NCBI RefSeq assembly: GCF_000012365.1
Contig: NC_007651.1
Span: 1,984,001 to 2,048,000 of the forward strand
DNA: 64,000 nucleotides
Direction of reading: 5' to 3'
Source: Burkholderia thailandensis E264
Lineage (GTDB): Bacteria > Pseudomonadota > Gammaproteobacteria > Burkholderiales > Burkholderiaceae
Position 1 is the stretch's first letter. Each line of letters opens with the position of its first letter. This document shows positions 11,142 to 21,719 of this stretch, in pieces. The notes beneath the pieces were generated by a model. That model saw only the letters and a list, made by a program, of their open reading frames with translations, was not told the origin of the DNA and ran no database searches. Both the position numbers and the translations under genes were made by a program.

Positions 11142-12482
11142 ATGAACGCTAAAGAAGCCAATTTCGACGGGCTCGTCGGCCCGACCCATAACTATGCGGG
11201 GCTGTCGTTCGGCAACGTCGCGTCGCTGTCGAACGAGAAGTCCGATGCGAACCCGAAGGCGGCGGCGAAGCAGGGGCTGCGCAAGATGAAGCAGCTTGCC
11301 GACCTCGGCTTCGCGCAGGGCGTGCTGCCGCCGCAGGAGCGGCCGTCGCTGCGCCTGTTGCGCGAGCTCGGCTTCTCCGGCAAGGACGCCGACGTGATCG
11401 CGAAAGCGGCGAAGCAGGCGCCCGAGATGCTTGCCGCCGCGAGCTCCGCATCGGCGATGTGGACCGCGAACGCGGCGACGGTGAGCCCGTCCGCCGACAC
11501 GAGCGACGGCCGCGTGCACTTCACGCCGGCGAACCTGTGCAGCAAGCTGCATCGCGCGATCGAGCACGAATCGACGCGCCGCACGCTTGCCGCGATCTTC
11601 GCGGACGAAGCGCGCTTCGCGGTGCACGACGCGCTGCCCGGCACGCCCGCGCTCGGCGACGAGGGCGCCGCGAACCATACGCGCTTTTGTTCGGAGTACG
11701 GCGCGCCCGGCGTCGAGTTCTTCGTGTACGGCCGCGCCGAATACCGTCGCGGGCCGGAGCCGACGCGCTTTCCGGCGCGCCAGACGTTCGAGGCGAGCCG
11801 CGCGGTCGCGCAGCGCCACGGCCTGCGCGAGGAGGCGACGATCTACGCGCAGCAGAGCCCGGACGTGATCGACGCGGGCGTGTTCCACAACGACGTGATC
11901 GCGGTGGGCAACCGAGACACGCTGTTTTGCCACGAGCGCGCGTTCGTCGACAAGCAGGCCGTGTACGACGCGCTCACCGCGTCGCTCGGGGCGCTCGGCG
12001 CGCGACTGAACGTGATCGAGGTGCCGGAGCGCGCGGTGAGCGTCGCCGACGCGGTGGGCTCGTATCTGTTCAACAGCCAGTTGCTCACGCGCGAAGACGG
12101 CCGGCAACTGCTCGTCGTGCCGCAGGAATGCCGCGAGAACGCGAACGTGTCCGCGTATCTCGACGCGCTCGCCGCCGGCAACGGGCCGATTCGCGACGTG
12201 CGCGTGTTCGATCTGCGCGAGAGCATGAAGAACGGCGGCGGACCTGCTTGCCTGCGGCTGCGCGTCGTGCTGAACGATGCCGAGCGCGCGGCGGTGAAGC
12301 CGAACGTGTGGATCGGCGACGCGTTGTTCGCTTCGCTCGACGCATGGATCGACAAGCACTACCGCGACCGGCTGTCACCCGCCGATCTCGCCGATCCCGC
12401 GCTGCTCGAGGAATCGCGCACCGCGCTCGACGAACTGACGCAGATCCTCGGCCTCGGCTCGCTCTATGATTTCCAGCGCTGA
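11142..12482 (+). CDS. astB: N-succinylarginine dihydrolase
   Basis: A 446-residue enzyme of the guanidino-modifying (pentein) family that hydrolyses succinylarginine to succinylornithine, CO2 and two ammonia. It begins [23 protein letters not shown], the typical AstB start. It contains [21 protein letters not shown] (about residues 334-354) and the Cys-containing [16 protein letters not shown] near the C-terminus (about 364-379), where the family nucleophile lies. Its last 17 bases overlap the start of astE. Ammonia release here is the nitrogen-yielding step of the pathway. Confidence 0.95.
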   Translation: MNAKEANFDGLVGPTHNYAGLSFGNVASLSNEKSDANPKAAAKQGLRKMKQLADLGFAQGVLPPQERPSLRLLRELGFSGKDADVIAKAAKQAPEMLAAASSASAMWTANAATVSPSADTSDGRVHFTPANLCSKLHRAIEHESTRRTLAAIFADEARFAVHDALPGTPALGDEGAANHTRFCSEYGAPGVEFFVYGRAEYRRGPEPTRFPARQTFEASRAVAQRHGLREEATIYAQQSPDVIDAGVFHNDVIAVGNRDTLFCHERAFVDKQAVYDALTASLGALGARLNVIEVPERAVSVADAVGSYLFNSQLLTREDGRQLLVVPQECRENANVSAYLDALAAGNGPIRDVRVFDLRESMKNGGGPACLRLRVVLNDAERAAVKPNVWIGDALFASLDAWIDKHYRDRLSPADLADPALLEESRTALDELTQILGLGSLYDFQR

Positions 12483-13515
12483 TTCCGGCCGCGACGCCGC
12501 CTGGCTCGACGATTTTCTCGCGCTGACGCTCGCGGGCGGCACGCCGCCGGCGCACGCGGGCGAATGCGCGGCGCACGCGGTGCGCTGGCGCTGGCTCGGC
12601 GACGGCCTGCTGCAGTTCGAGCCCGTCGACGCGACGCGGCGCATGCAGAGCGTGCTCGTCTCGGCGGGCGTGCACGGCGACGAAACCGCGCCGATCGAGC
12701 TGCTGTCGATGCTCGTGCGCGACATCGCGCACGGCGCGCTGCCGCTGCGCTGCCGCCTCCTCGTCGCGCTCGGCAATCCGGGCGCGATGCGCGCGGGCGA
12801 GCGCTATCTCGACGACGATCTGAACCGGCTGTTCGGCGGCCGGCACGCGCCGCTCGCGACGAGCCGCGAGGCGCCGCGCGCCGCGCAGCTGGAGGCGGCC
12901 GCGTCGGCGTTTTTCGCGACGGCGGGCCGTGCGCGCGGCGCGCGCTGGCACATCGACATGCACACGGCGATCCGCGCCTCGGTGTTCGAGCAGTTCGCGC
13001 TGCTGCCGCACACGGGCGAGCCGCCGACGCGCACGATGTTCGAATGGCTCGGCGAGGCGAGGATCGCGGCGGTGCTGCTGCACACCGCGAAGGGCAGCAC
13101 GTTCTCGCATTTCACCGCACAAACCTGCGGCGCGCTCGCGTGCACGCTCGAGCTCGGCAAGGTGATGCCGTTCGGCGCGAACGATCTGTCGCGCTTCGCG
13201 CGGGCCGACGCGGCAGTGCGCAATCTCGTGTCCGGCCGCCGGGACGCGGCGCGCGCGGCGCTGCCGCGCGTGTTCACGGTCGTCGACCAGATCACGAAGC
13301 AAAGCGATGCGCTCGAACTGTTCGTCGAGAAGGACGTGCCGAACTTCACGCCGTTCGCGCAGGGCACGCTGCTCGCCCGCGACGGCGATTACCGCTACGC
13401 GGTGCGGCACGCGCAAGAGCGCATCGTGTTCCCGAATCCGTCGGTGAAGCCCGGCCTGCGCGCGGGGCTGCTCGTCGTCGAGACGACGCTCGACACGCAC
13501 GCGGCGCTCGCGTGA
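12466..13515 (+). CDS. astE: Succinylglutamate desuccinylase
   Basis: A 349-residue zinc carboxypeptidase-like enzyme that releases glutamate and succinate from succinylglutamate. The zinc ligand motif GVHGDE lies near residue 67, and the second ligand His is in HIDMHTAIR (about 162-170). [13 protein letters not shown] is the AstE/aspartoacylase family motif (about 111-123). The ATG at 12466 overlaps astB by 17 bases in another frame, so the two are probably coupled. It ends the ast operon, convergent with the GST gene 46 bases away. Confidence 0.93.
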   Translation: MISSADSGRDAAWLDDFLALTLAGGTPPAHAGECAAHAVRWRWLGDGLLQFEPVDATRRMQSVLVSAGVHGDETAPIELLSMLVRDIAHGALPLRCRLLVALGNPGAMRAGERYLDDDLNRLFGGRHAPLATSREAPRAAQLEAAASAFFATAGRARGARWHIDMHTAIRASVFEQFALLPHTGEPPTRTMFEWLGEARIAAVLLHTAKGSTFSHFTAQTCGALACTLELGKVMPFGANDLSRFARADAAVRNLVSGRRDAARAALPRVFTVVDQITKQSDALELFVEKDVPNFTPFAQGTLLARDGDYRYAVRHAQERIVFPNPSVKPGLRAGLLVVETTLDTHAALA

Positions 13516-13561
13516 AGCGCGCGCCGCGCCCGGCGCGAAGCGGCCCGGCGCGTCTCGCGCG

Positions 13562-14173
13562 TCAGCGGCCGAGGCCTTCGGCCGCGAGCGCCTCCTTGAC
13601 CTTCGGCCGCGCGGCCACCCGCTCCATGAACGCGACGACATGCGGATAAGGCGCGAGCGGGATGCGCAGGAAGTTCGACCAGTTCGCGACCGCGAACAGA
13701 TACGCGTCCGCGACGGTGAAGCCGCCCGTCAAATAGTCGCGCGTCGCGAGATGCGCGTCGATTTCCCGCAGGCGGCGGTCGAGCTTGTCGAGACATTGCC
13801 GCCGCGTCGAGTCGGCGGTGTCGGCGTGAAAGAGCCACGGGCTGTACGTCTTGTGCAGCTCGGAGCTGACGAACGTCAGCCATTCGATCACCTCGTAGCG
13901 CGCCGGCGCGCCGTGCGCGGGAATCAGCGCGCCGACGCTCGCCAGATCGCCGATGCGCTGCAGCAGCGCGGCCGTCTCGGTATGGCGCGTGCCGTCGTCG
14001 AGTTCGACGAGCGGCACGTAGCCGCGCGGCGACACCGTGTAGTAGTCGCTGCCGTCGGCGGCGATCCGATGCTTCGACAGATCGACCTTGATGCTGTCGA
14101 ACGGCAGGCCGGCCTCGGTGAGCGCGATGCGAATCGCGAGCGAGCATGCGCCGGGCGTGTAATAGAGCTTCAT
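13562..14173 (-). CDS. Glutathione S-transferase, beta-class-like
   Basis: A 203-residue GST. The N-terminal thioredoxin-like domain begins MKLYYTPGACSLA, with Cys10 at the position of the active-site Cys of bacterial beta-class GSTs; SPRGYVPLVELDDG (about 50-63) carries the cis-Pro and DDGTRHTETAALL the glutathione-binding Thr/Glu. The helical C-terminal domain contains GGFTVADAYLFAVANW (about 151-166). It is transcribed away from the LysR gene at 14295, with a 121-bp shared gap, so the LysR protein is a candidate regulator. The substrate is unknown. Confidence 0.88.
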   Translation of the reverse strand: MKLYYTPGACSLAIRIALTEAGLPFDSIKVDLSKHRIAADGSDYYTVSPRGYVPLVELDDGTRHTETAALLQRIGDLASVGALIPAHGAPARYEVIEWLTFVSSELHKTYSPWLFHADTADSTRRQCLDKLDRRLREIDAHLATRDYLTGGFTVADAYLFAVANWSNFLRIPLAPYPHVVAFMERVAARPKVKEALAAEGLGR

Positions 14174-14294
14174 GACTGGGCGTTTCCTTGTGGTGACGAG
14201 GGGGCGAAGGGCGGGCGGCCTCGGCGGCGCGCCCGGAATACCCCGTTAAAATAGCAGCGACCGACTCCGACGATAACCGGCAAGGCGCCAAGCG

Positions 14295-15203
14295 ATGCGT
14301 GCAGAAACGCAATACGAACTGACGGCCATCGACATGCAGACCGTGCTCGCGCTCGTGCGCGCGGGCACGCTCGCGGAGGCGGCGCGACGGATGAATCTCG
14401 ATGCGTCGACCGTGTTCCGCACGGTGCAGCGCATCGAGCGCGGCCTCGGGCAGCGGCTCTTCGATCGCTCGAAGCGCGGCTACCGGCCGACGTCGCTCGG
14501 CAGCCGGCTCGCGCAGCACGGCGAGCGGATCGAGGCGGAGCTCGGCGCCGCGCGCATCGCGGCGGGCCCGGATACGGCCGCGCTCGCGGGCACCGTCCAT
14601 GTGACGACGACGGACAGCGTGCTGTCCGGGCTGCTGCTGAACGCGCTCGGCGAGCTTGCCGCGCGGCACCCTGCGCTGCGCTTCGATCTCGACACGAGCA
14701 ACGGCCTCGCGAGCCTCACGCGGCGCGACGCGGACATCGCGGTGCGCGCGACGAAGCGCGCGCCCGAGCATCTGATCGGCCGCGCGGTCGGCCCGCTGCG
14801 CATCGCGGTGTTCGCGAGCGCGTCGAGCCCGCTGCGCGCGGGCGATTTCGACGCGCTCGCACGATGCGATTGGGCGGCGCCCGACATCGCGCTGTCGAAC
14901 CATCCGTCGGTGGATTGGCGCCGCCGCCGCTATCCGGACGTCGAGCCGCGCTATCGCGCGAACAGCGTCGTGTCGGTGTGCGAGCTCGTCGCGTCGGGTC
15001 TGGCGATCGGCGTGCTGCCGATGTTTCTCGCGAACGCGTACCCGGGCATCCGGCAAATCAGTCCGCCGCTCGACGACGCCGAGTCGCAGCTCTGGGTGCT
15101 CGCGCATCCGGACGCGCGTCACCTGCCGCACGTGTCGGCCGTCTACTCGCATCTGTGCGCGGCGCTTGCCCGCGCGCTCGCCGACGACGGCGGCCTGGCG
15201 TAG
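14295..15203 (+). CDS. LysR-family transcriptional regulator
   Basis: A 302-residue regulator. The N-terminal winged HTH is at about residues 14-70 (MQTVLALVRAGTLAEAARRM, then ASTVFRTVQRIERGLGQRLF), followed by a LysR substrate-binding domain (about 95-300, with TTTDSVLSGLLLNAL and ELVASGLAIGVLPMFLA). It is divergent from the GST gene, the usual arrangement for a LysR protein and its target. The effector cannot be told from sequence. Confidence 0.88.
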   Translation: MRAETQYELTAIDMQTVLALVRAGTLAEAARRMNLDASTVFRTVQRIERGLGQRLFDRSKRGYRPTSLGSRLAQHGERIEAELGAARIAAGPDTAALAGTVHVTTTDSVLSGLLLNALGELAARHPALRFDLDTSNGLASLTRRDADIAVRATKRAPEHLIGRAVGPLRIAVFASASSPLRAGDFDALARCDWAAPDIALSNHPSVDWRRRRYPDVEPRYRANSVVSVCELVASGLAIGVLPMFLANAYPGIRQISPPLDDAESQLWVLAHPDARHLPHVSAVYSHLCAALARALADDGGLA

Positions 15204-15470
15204 CCGGGCGAGCGCGCGGCAAACGCGCGCGTTGCGCGATTGCGACATCCTCTTGCGACTTTCGCCCGGAGCGCGCCGCGCATCCGCCGAGGCCGCGCTC
15301 GAGCGAGAGTTCGACGGCTCGGCTCGCGCGAGACGGTACAATCGCGACCTTGCGGCTGTTGCGCCGCATCACGGCCGCCCCGCGCGTTTGTCCGGGAATT
15401 TCGATGCTGCAATGATGCTGCGGTCCGGTCGTTGACTGACATTGTTCGTTCAAAGCGAGGAGAACACCTG

Positions 15471-16265
15471 ATGAAGTTGAACTGGCGGAAGATGGCCGCG
15501 CATGCGGTGGTGACGGCCACGGCCCTGGCGGCAGGCAGCGCGTTCGCCGCCGATCTGAAGGAAATCCGCTTCGGCGTCGAGGCGTCGTATGCGCCGTTCG
15601 AATACAAGACGCCGGACGGCAAGCTGGCGGGCTTCGACATCGACATCGGCAACGCGGTGTGCGCGAAGCTGAAGGTCAAGTGCGTGTGGGTCGAGAACGC
15701 GTTCGACGGCCTGATCCCGGCGCTGCAGGCGCGCAAGTTCGACGCGATCAACTCCGACATGACGATCACCGAGCAGCGTCGGAAGGCGATCGATTTCACC
15801 GATCCGATCTACACGATCCCGAACCAGTTGATCGCGAAGAAGGGCAGCGGCCTGCTGCCGACCACCGCGTCGCTGAAGGGCAAGCGCGTCGGCGTGCTGC
15901 AGGGCACGATCCAGGAGGCGTATGCGAAGAAGCGCTGGGCGCCGGCGGGCGTCGAAGTCGTGCCGTACCAGACGCAGGATCTCGCGTACGAGGACCTGAA
16001 GTCGGGCCGCCTCGACGCGACGTTCCAGGATTCGGAGGCGGGCGCGAAGGGCTTCCTGTCGAAGCCGCAGGGCGCGGGATTCGCGTTCGCGGGCGATCAC
16101 GTGAGCGACGCCGAGATTCTCGGCACGGGCGTCGGCTTCGGCCTGCGCAAGAACGACGCGCAACTGAAGAGCGCCGTCAATCAGGCGCTGAAGGAACTGA
16201 AGGCCGACGGCACGATCGACGGCCTCGCGAAGAAGTACTTCAGCGTGCCCGTGACGCTGAAGTAA
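15471..16265 (+). CDS. Lys/Arg/Orn periplasmic binding protein of an amino acid ABC transporter
   Basis: A 264-residue secreted solute-binding protein. The signal peptide has a basic start (MKLNWRK) and a hydrophobic core, with cleavage after SAFA (about residues 24-27). The mature part opens IRFGVEASYAPFEYKTPDGKLAGFDIDIG, the LAO/HisJ/AotJ family start, and contains MTITEQRRKAIDFTDPIY and GVGFGLRKND. GAGGAG lies about ten bases before ATG 15471. It is monocistronic and ends in a clear terminator. It is probably the ligand receptor for the permease/ATPase set at 2207-4422, which lacks one. Confidence 0.93.
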   Translation: MKLNWRKMAAHAVVTATALAAGSAFAADLKEIRFGVEASYAPFEYKTPDGKLAGFDIDIGNAVCAKLKVKCVWVENAFDGLIPALQARKFDAINSDMTITEQRRKAIDFTDPIYTIPNQLIAKKGSGLLPTTASLKGKRVGVLQGTIQEAYAKKRWAPAGVEVVPYQTQDLAYEDLKSGRLDATFQDSEAGAKGFLSKPQGAGFAFAGDHVSDAEILGTGVGFGLRKNDAQLKSAVNQALKELKADGTIDGLAKKYFSVPVTLK

Positions 16266-16312
16266 CGCGCCCGGCGGGCGGCTTGCCGCCGCGCCGCGAC
16301 GGGTTCGAATCG

Positions 16313-16342
16313 ACCGGCCGCGCAAGCGGCCGGTTGTGTTTC
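16313..16342 (+). terminator. Rho-independent-type terminator after the binding protein gene
   Basis: A perfect 9-bp stem (ACCGGCCGC / GCGGCCGGT) closes a GCAA tetraloop and is followed by TGTGTTTC. It lies 48 bases after the stop codon. Confidence 0.85.
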
Positions 16343-16487
16343 AGGGGCGCGGTGCGCGCCGCGCATGCGACGATGCTTGACCGTTGCGGCGAGCGCGGCG
16401 ATTGTCGCGGCTGGCTGCGGCGAGCGCCGCAATCGGGGCGAATGACGAAGGCGGCGTGGCAATCCCGTCGCCGCGCGGCCGCCGGCG

Positions 16488-17627
16488 TCACGCGCCGCTC
16501 AGCCCGGTCGGCGCGTCGATCGGACGCTGCTCGGCCATCGGCGCATCCGCGCGCAGATGCGCGTCGCTCGTCGCGCGGCCGCGATAGTCGGTCCAGTGCC
16601 TGCGGCCGGTATCGTAGAGCTTGCAGCGCCGCGCGGTATCGAAATACCAGCGCCAGCTGAAGCGCTGCACGACGATGCGGCCCGGCAGCATCGCCTCGAG
16701 CTTTGCCTGCGCGTCCTTCAGCCCGTACAGCGGGATGCTCATGTCGACGTGGTGCGCGGTGTGCTCCATGATGTGATGCAGCAGCCCGCCGATGCCGAAC
16801 GGGAACGTCAGGTGCAGCGTCGTCGACACGAACGGCGCCGCGCGCGACCACTCGGCGCGGTTCGCGTGCCACGAGATGCGCGGATCGGTATGGTGAACGT
16901 AGACGACGAAGCCGATCATCGAGCACCAGAACAGGAAAGGCACGGCGACGCCCGTGAAGAGCAGCAGCAGCGTCGGCTGCTGCGTCGCCGCGGCGATCTG
17001 GACGACCGCGCCGATCCACAGCGCGGCGAAGCCCGTGACGAGCAGGCAGTCGCGCCGGAAGATCGGCCGCGACGCGCCGAGGTAGGCCTTCGCCGGAAAG
17101 TACATCCGCAGCCACCAGATTTCGACGAGATAGTAGAGCCCCGGCGCCCAGCCGCTGCGATAGACGCGATCGAGCATGCGCCGCGCGGGCGACAGCGCCG
17201 CGTACTCGTCGGGCGTGAGCGGCGCCCATACGAAATCGAAGCCCTTCAGGTTCGTGTAGCCGTGGTGGACGACGTTGTGGCCGACCTCCCACAGGCTGTA
17301 AGGCGTGAGCGACGGCAGGAACGCGATGCGGCCGAGCCAGCGGTTGAGCCGGTGATTCGGCGTGAGGCTCTGGTGGCACGCGTCGTGGCCGATGATGAAG
17401 AGGCGCCCGGTGATAAAACCGGCCGCCATCCCGCAGACGATCTTCACGATGCTCGATGCCGCGAGCAGCGCGCCCGCGAACGCCGCGAAGAGCAGCAGAT
17501 AGTCGACGACGAGCAGCACGATCGAGCGCGCGATCACGCGGTCGCCGAACGGCGTGATCCAAGCGCGGATGACCTTGCGGTGCGGCATCGGCTCGTCGAC
17601 GCGAATGGGGGTGGAGGAGTCGTTCAT
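16488..17627 (-). CDS. Fatty acid desaturase (membrane di-iron)
   Basis: A 379-residue membrane desaturase with the three histidine boxes of the family: HDACH (in FIIGHDACHQSLTP), HNVVHH, and EHTAHH (in HHIMEHTAHHVDMSIP). Hydrophobic pairs flank the boxes. The start is set at 17627 (MNDSSTPIRVDEP); the frame is open further upstream but that extension is Arg-rich and unlike a desaturase. It resembles delta-12-type acyl-lipid desaturases, though the regiospecificity is not readable. It lies downstream of cyoD in the same orientation but is separated by 247 bases that include a hairpin terminator, so it probably has its own promoter. Confidence 0.88.
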   Translation of the reverse strand: MNDSSTPIRVDEPMPHRKVIRAWITPFGDRVIARSIVLLVVDYLLLFAAFAGALLAASSIVKIVCGMAAGFITGRLFIIGHDACHQSLTPNHRLNRWLGRIAFLPSLTPYSLWEVGHNVVHHGYTNLKGFDFVWAPLTPDEYAALSPARRMLDRVYRSGWAPGLYYLVEIWWLRMYFPAKAYLGASRPIFRRDCLLVTGFAALWIGAVVQIAAATQQPTLLLLFTGVAVPFLFWCSMIGFVVYVHHTDPRISWHANRAEWSRAAPFVSTTLHLTFPFGIGGLLHHIMEHTAHHVDMSIPLYGLKDAQAKLEAMLPGRIVVQRFSWRWYFDTARRCKLYDTGRRHWTDYRGRATSDAHLRADAPMAEQRPIDAPTGLSGA

Positions 17628-17827
17628 GGAGTCGATCACACAAAGAGACGTCGATGCGCCGTTTCCCGCTGCTTTGCGATCCGCGGCGAAATCGCGGCGG
17701 CGGGCGAGGGCGGCGCGCATGCCGGTTGCCGGATCGCGATTGCGGTCGCGGCGCGTGCGGCACGGCAACAAGCGGCCGGACCGGCGCGGGGCCCGAATCC
17801 CCGTGCGCTCCGGCGGCAACACAAGGC

Positions 17828-17853
17828 GATGCCGTCCAACGCGGGACGGCATC
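17828..17853 (-). terminator. Putative terminator of the cyo operon
   Basis: A perfect 10-bp inverted repeat (GATGCCGTCC / GGACGGCATC) with a 6-base loop lies 21 bases past the cyoD stop on the minus strand. The following U-tract is poor (GCCTTGTGTT), so intrinsic activity is uncertain. Confidence 0.6.
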
Positions 17854-17874
17854 GGCGGCGGGCGAAACGGCCCG

Positions 17875-18207
17875 CTATCGGGACATCATGTTCATGCTGA
17901 CGTTGTGCATGACCCAGACCGTGCCGAAGATCAGGATCAGCGCGGTCAGCGCCGTGTAGCTGAACGCCATCACGTTCCAGCGCTGGCTCGACGACGTGTT
18001 CATATGCAGGAAGTACACGAGATGCACGACGATCTGCACGGCGGCGAGCACGGCGAGCGACACGAGCGCCTCGCGCGGCGGCAGCACGCCGCCCATCACG
18101 AGGCCGAACGACGCGGCCGTGAGCAGCACCGAGAGCACGAAGCCTGCGATATAGCCGCCGACGGTGCCGTGCGCTTCGTCGCCGTGGGTAGGATGCGAAT
18201 GGGCCAT
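17875..18207 (-). CDS. cyoD: Cytochrome bo3 ubiquinol oxidase subunit IV
   Basis: A 110-residue small subunit with three membrane helices (about residues 17-37, 45-67 and 79-100). It contains LVYFLHMNTSSSQRWN, the CyoD motif. The ATG immediately follows the cyoC stop (TAAATGG). CyoD assists assembly of the heme-copper oxidase. It is the last gene of the cyoABCD operon; no cyoE (heme O synthase) follows, so heme O must come from elsewhere in the genome. Confidence 0.95.
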   Translation of the reverse strand: MAHSHPTHGDEAHGTVGGYIAGFVLSVLLTAASFGLVMGGVLPPREALVSLAVLAAVQIVVHLVYFLHMNTSSSQRWNVMAFSYTALTALILIFGTVWVMHNVSMNMMSR

Positions 18208-18813
18208 TTAGATCACGCTCGCGAGATAGACAAAGGAAAACACGCAGATCCAGACGATGTCGAGGAAGTGCCAGAAGAGGCTCAGGCACGTGAGCCGGCG
18301 GATGTCGCGCTCGGTCAGCTCGGGGCGGCGCAGCGCCTGCACGACGAGCACGGCCATCCATAGGAGGCCAGCCGTCACGTGCAGCCCGTGCGTGGCGACG
18401 AGCGTGAAGAACGAAGACAGGAACGCGCTGCGCTGCGGGCCCGCGCCCTCGGCGATCAGATGCGAGAACTCGCGCAGTTCCATCGCGAGGAACGCCGCGC
18501 CGAGCACGAACGTCACCGCGAGCCAGCCGAACACCGCGCCGCGCCGCCGCTTGTGCGCGCCGATCATCGCGAAGCCGTACGTGATGCTCGAAAGCAGCAG
18601 CGCGGCGGTTTCGAGCGCGACGCCGGGAATGTCGAACAGGTCCTTCGCGGTCGGGCCGCCCGCGAACTGGTTGCCGAGCACCGCGAACGTCGCGAACAGC
18701 GCGGCGAACAGCACGCAGTCGGTCATCAGGTACAGCCAGAAGCCGAACACCGAATGCGACGGCGGGTGATCGTGAGATGCCGCGTGGTCGAGCATCATCG
18801 TGTTGTGCGACAT
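18208..18813 (-). CDS. cyoC: Cytochrome bo3 ubiquinol oxidase subunit III
   Basis: A 201-residue heme-copper oxidase subunit III with five membrane helices. It contains [24 protein letters not shown] near the N-terminus and [13 protein letters not shown] and [13 protein letters not shown] toward the end, matching CyoC. The ATG at 18813 shares its A with the cyoB stop (TGATG), so the genes are translationally coupled. Confidence 0.95.
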   Translation of the reverse strand: MSHNTMMLDHAASHDHPPSHSVFGFWLYLMTDCVLFAALFATFAVLGNQFAGGPTAKDLFDIPGVALETAALLLSSITYGFAMIGAHKRRRGAVFGWLAVTFVLGAAFLAMELREFSHLIAEGAGPQRSAFLSSFFTLVATHGLHVTAGLLWMAVLVVQALRRPELTERDIRRLTCLSLFWHFLDIVWICVFSFVYLASVI

Positions 18814-20825
18814 CAGTTGACCTCCAGTTCGACTTCGGCCGGCTGCGCCGGCATGCGCGCGCCGGCGCGCTTCTCCTCGATCTTGCGGACCGTTTCGGCC
18901 GGGATGTAATAGCCGTCGTTGTCGCCCGCGCTGTACAGGATCACCGTCGCGACGATGCCGGCGAACGATGCGATCGCGAGCCACCAGATGTGCCATACGA
19001 GCGCGAAGCCGAGCACGAGGCTGAGCATGCCGATGACGAAGCCCGCGCCCGTATTCGACGGCATGTGGATGTCCTGATAGACGATCTTCCGGCCGTTGCC
19101 GACATCGAGGCCGTGCTCCTTGCGGTACGCGAGCTCGTCGAGCGCGTGCACGGTCGGGATCACCGCGAAGTTGTAGACGGGCGGCGGCGACGACGTCGCC
19201 CATTCGAGCGTGCGGCCGTTCCACGGGTCGCCCGTCGTGTCGAGGTAGCCGGGCTCGTTGCGCTTGCGCACCGCAACCCAGACCTGAGCGACCTGATGCA
19301 GCACGCCGATCGCGATCAGCGCGACGCCGCACGCGGCGACGATGAGCCACGGATGCCAGGCGGGGTTGTCATAATGATTCAGGCGGCGCGTCATCCCCAT
19401 GAAGCCGAGCACGTAAAGCGGCACGAACGACACGTAGAAGCCGATGAACCAGAACCAGAACGCGCGCTTGCCGAGCTTCTCGTCGAGCTTGAAGCCGAAC
19501 GCCTTCGGGAACCAGTAGTGAAAGCCGGCGAGATAGCCGAACACCACGCCGCCGATGATCGCGTTGTGGAAGTGCGCGATCAGGAACAGGCTGTTGTGCA
19601 GCACGAAGTCCGCGCCGGGAATCGCCATCATCACGCCCGTCATCCCGCCGAGCGTGAACGTCACCATGAAGCCGATCGTCCACAGCACGGGCGCGGTGAA
19701 CTCGATGCGGCCGCGATACATCGTAAACAGCCAGTTGAAGATCTTCACGCCGGTCGGAATCGCGATCACCATCGTCATGATCCCGAAGAACGCGTTCACG
19801 TTCGCGCCCGAGCCCATCGTGAAGAAGTGGTGCAGCCACACGAGGAACGCGAGCACCATGATCACGCATGAGGCGTACACCATCGTCTTGTAGCCGAACA
19901 GCGGCTTCTTCGAGAACGTCGCGATCACTTCCGAATAGATGCCGAACGCGGGCAGCACGAGGATGTACACCTCCGGATGACCCCACGCCCAGATCAGGTT
20001 CAGATACACCATCGCGTTGCCGCCGGCGTCGTTCGTGAAGAAGTGCATGCCGAGGTAGCGGTCGAGCGCGAGGAGGGCGAGCGCGACCGTGAGAATCGGG
20101 AACGTCGCCATGATGAGGACGTTCGAGCAGAGCGCGGTCCACGTGAACACGGGCATCTTCATCAGCGTCATGCCGGGCGCGCGCATCCGGATGATCGTCA
20201 CGAAGAAGTTGATCGCGGTGATCAGCGTGCCGACGCCGGATATCTGCAGCGCCCACAGATAGTAGTCGACGCCCACGCCCGGGCTGAACTGCAGCTCCGA
20301 CAGCGGCGGATACGCGAGCCAGCCCGTCTGCGCGAACTCGCCGACGACGAGCGACACGTTCATCAGCAGCGCAGCGACGGCCGTCATCCAGAAGCTCAGC
20401 GAATTGAGGAACGGGAACGCGACGTCGCGCGCGCCGATCTGCAGCGGCACGATCAGGTTGAAGAGCCCGACGAGGAGCGCCATCGCCATGAAGAAGATCA
20501 TGATGACGCCGTGCGCGGTGAAGATCTGATCGTAGTGGTGCGGCGGCAGATAGCCGGGGCCGTTGTACGCGAGCGCGAGCTGCAGGCGCATCATCACCGC
20601 GTCCGCGAAGCCGCGCAGCAGCATCAGCACCGCGACGACGATGTACATCACGCCGATCTTCTTGTGGTCGACCGACGTGAGCCATTCGCACCACAGCCAT
20701 TTCCAGCGCTTCGTGTAGGTGAGCGCGCCGACGACAGACAGCGCGACGAGCGCCATGAGCGCGGCCGCGCCCATGATGATCGGCTGATCGAACGGGATCG
20801 CCGAAAGCGTCAATTTACCGAACAT
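18813..20825 (-). CDS. cyoB: Cytochrome bo3 ubiquinol oxidase subunit I
   Basis: A 670-residue catalytic subunit. The heme-copper centre motif [21 protein letters not shown] (about residues 280-300) holds the CuB His cross-linked to Tyr; further CuB ligands lie in WLHHFFTMG (about 333), and heme ligands in [12 protein letters not shown] (about 106) and [12 protein letters not shown] (about 420). The C-terminal extension beyond 600 residues is typical of CyoB. It couples ubiquinol oxidation and oxygen reduction to proton pumping in the inner membrane. It follows cyoA after three bases. Confidence 0.97.
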   Translation of the reverse strand: MFGKLTLSAIPFDQPIIMGAAALMALVALSVVGALTYTKRWKWLWCEWLTSVDHKKIGVMYIVVAVLMLLRGFADAVMMRLQLALAYNGPGYLPPHHYDQIFTAHGVIMIFFMAMALLVGLFNLIVPLQIGARDVAFPFLNSLSFWMTAVAALLMNVSLVVGEFAQTGWLAYPPLSELQFSPGVGVDYYLWALQISGVGTLITAINFFVTIIRMRAPGMTLMKMPVFTWTALCSNVLIMATFPILTVALALLALDRYLGMHFFTNDAGGNAMVYLNLIWAWGHPEVYILVLPAFGIYSEVIATFSKKPLFGYKTMVYASCVIMVLAFLVWLHHFFTMGSGANVNAFFGIMTMVIAIPTGVKIFNWLFTMYRGRIEFTAPVLWTIGFMVTFTLGGMTGVMMAIPGADFVLHNSLFLIAHFHNAIIGGVVFGYLAGFHYWFPKAFGFKLDEKLGKRAFWFWFIGFYVSFVPLYVLGFMGMTRRLNHYDNPAWHPWLIVAACGVALIAIGVLHQVAQVWVAVRKRNEPGYLDTTGDPWNGRTLEWATSSPPPVYNFAVIPTVHALDELAYRKEHGLDVGNGRKIVYQDIHMPSNTGAGFVIGMLSLVLGFALVWHIWWLAIASFAGIVATVILYSAGDNDGYYIPAETVRKIEEKRAGARMPAQPAEVELEVN

Positions 20826-20828
20826 GCA

Positions 20829-21719
20829 TTACCTCTTCGTCCGACAGGCGGCGTCCGTCAGATCGAGGACGTGACCGTTGTTGTACTTCGCGATGATGTT
20901 GTGAAAGAGCCGCGAGTCGACCGTCGAGTAGTAGCGCACCGGCTGCTTCTCGCTCGGCTGCGCGAGCTGGCTGTACGCGGTCATGTCGAGCCGGTCGGCC
21001 GACGCGCGCACTTTCGCGACCCACGCGTCGAAGGCGTCGCGCGACGTCGCGAGCGTGCGGAACTTCATGTCCGAGAAGCCGCGGCCGCTGTAGTTCGCCG
21101 AGATGCCGGCGAAGTCGCCCGGCTCGTCCGCGATCAGGTGCAGCCGCGTCTGCATGCCGGCCATCGCGTAGACCTGCGTGCCGAGCTGCGGAATGAAGAA
21201 CGAGTTCATCACCGAATCGGACGTGATCCGGAAATTGATCGGCGTGCCGACGGGCACCGCCAGTTGGTTGACCGAAGCAATGCCGAGCTCGGGATAGACG
21301 AACAGCCACTTCCAGTCGAGCGCGACGACCTCGACGTCGATCGGCTTCACCGACGATTCGATCGGCCGGTACGGATCCAGCGCGTGGGTCGTCTTCCACG
21401 TGAGGATGCCGAGGAACAGAATGATCAGCGACGGCACCGTCCAGATCACGATCTCGATCGCGGTGGAGTGCGCCCACTTCGGCGCATAGGTCGCATTGCG
21501 GTTCGATGCGCGGTAGCGCCACGCGAACAGCAGCGTGAGGAAAATCACCGGCACGACGACGATCAGCATCGCCCACGTCGACGTCGCGATCAGCGACTTC
21601 TCCGCGGCGCCGATCGCGCCTTTCGGATCGAGCACGTGCAGCTCGCTGCATCCGGAAAGTCCCGCGACGAGCCCTAATCGCAGGATCGCGGACGCTCTAC
21701 TCGTTATTCTTCGGACCAT
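20829..21719 (-). CDS. cyoA: Cytochrome bo3 ubiquinol oxidase subunit II (lipoprotein)
   Basis: A 296-residue subunit II. The start at 21719 gives a lipoprotein signal with lipobox LSGC and acylated Cys24. Two membrane segments follow (about residues 43-65 and 85-105), then a periplasmic cupredoxin domain (WKWLFVYPELGIASVNQLAVPVG, TSDSVMNSFFIPQLGTQVYAMAG). CuA ligands are absent as expected for a quinol oxidase, and a COX aromatic-rich C-terminal motif is present (YSGRGFSDMKFRTLATSRDAFDAWV). It is the first gene of cyoABCD. The frame is open 81 codons upstream, but that part is not membrane-like. Confidence 0.95.
   Translation of the reverse strand: MVRRITSRASAILRLGLVAGLSGCSELHVLDPKGAIGAAEKSLIATSTWAMLIVVVPVIFLTLLFAWRYRASNRNATYAPKWAHSTAIEIVIWTVPSLIILFLGILTWKTTHALDPYRPIESSVKPIDVEVVALDWKWLFVYPELGIASVNQLAVPVGTPINFRITSDSVMNSFFIPQLGTQVYAMAGMQTRLHLIADEPGDFAGISANYSGRGFSDMKFRTLATSRDAFDAWVAKVRASADRLDMTAYSQLAQPSEKQPVRYYSTVDSRLFHNIIAKYNNGHVLDLTDAACRTKR

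Noticed and set aside
13516..13561. GC-rich convergent gap between astE and the GST gene as a bidirectional terminator
   Set aside because: Only imperfect CGGCGCG repeats are present; no clean stem-loop with a U-tract could be drawn.
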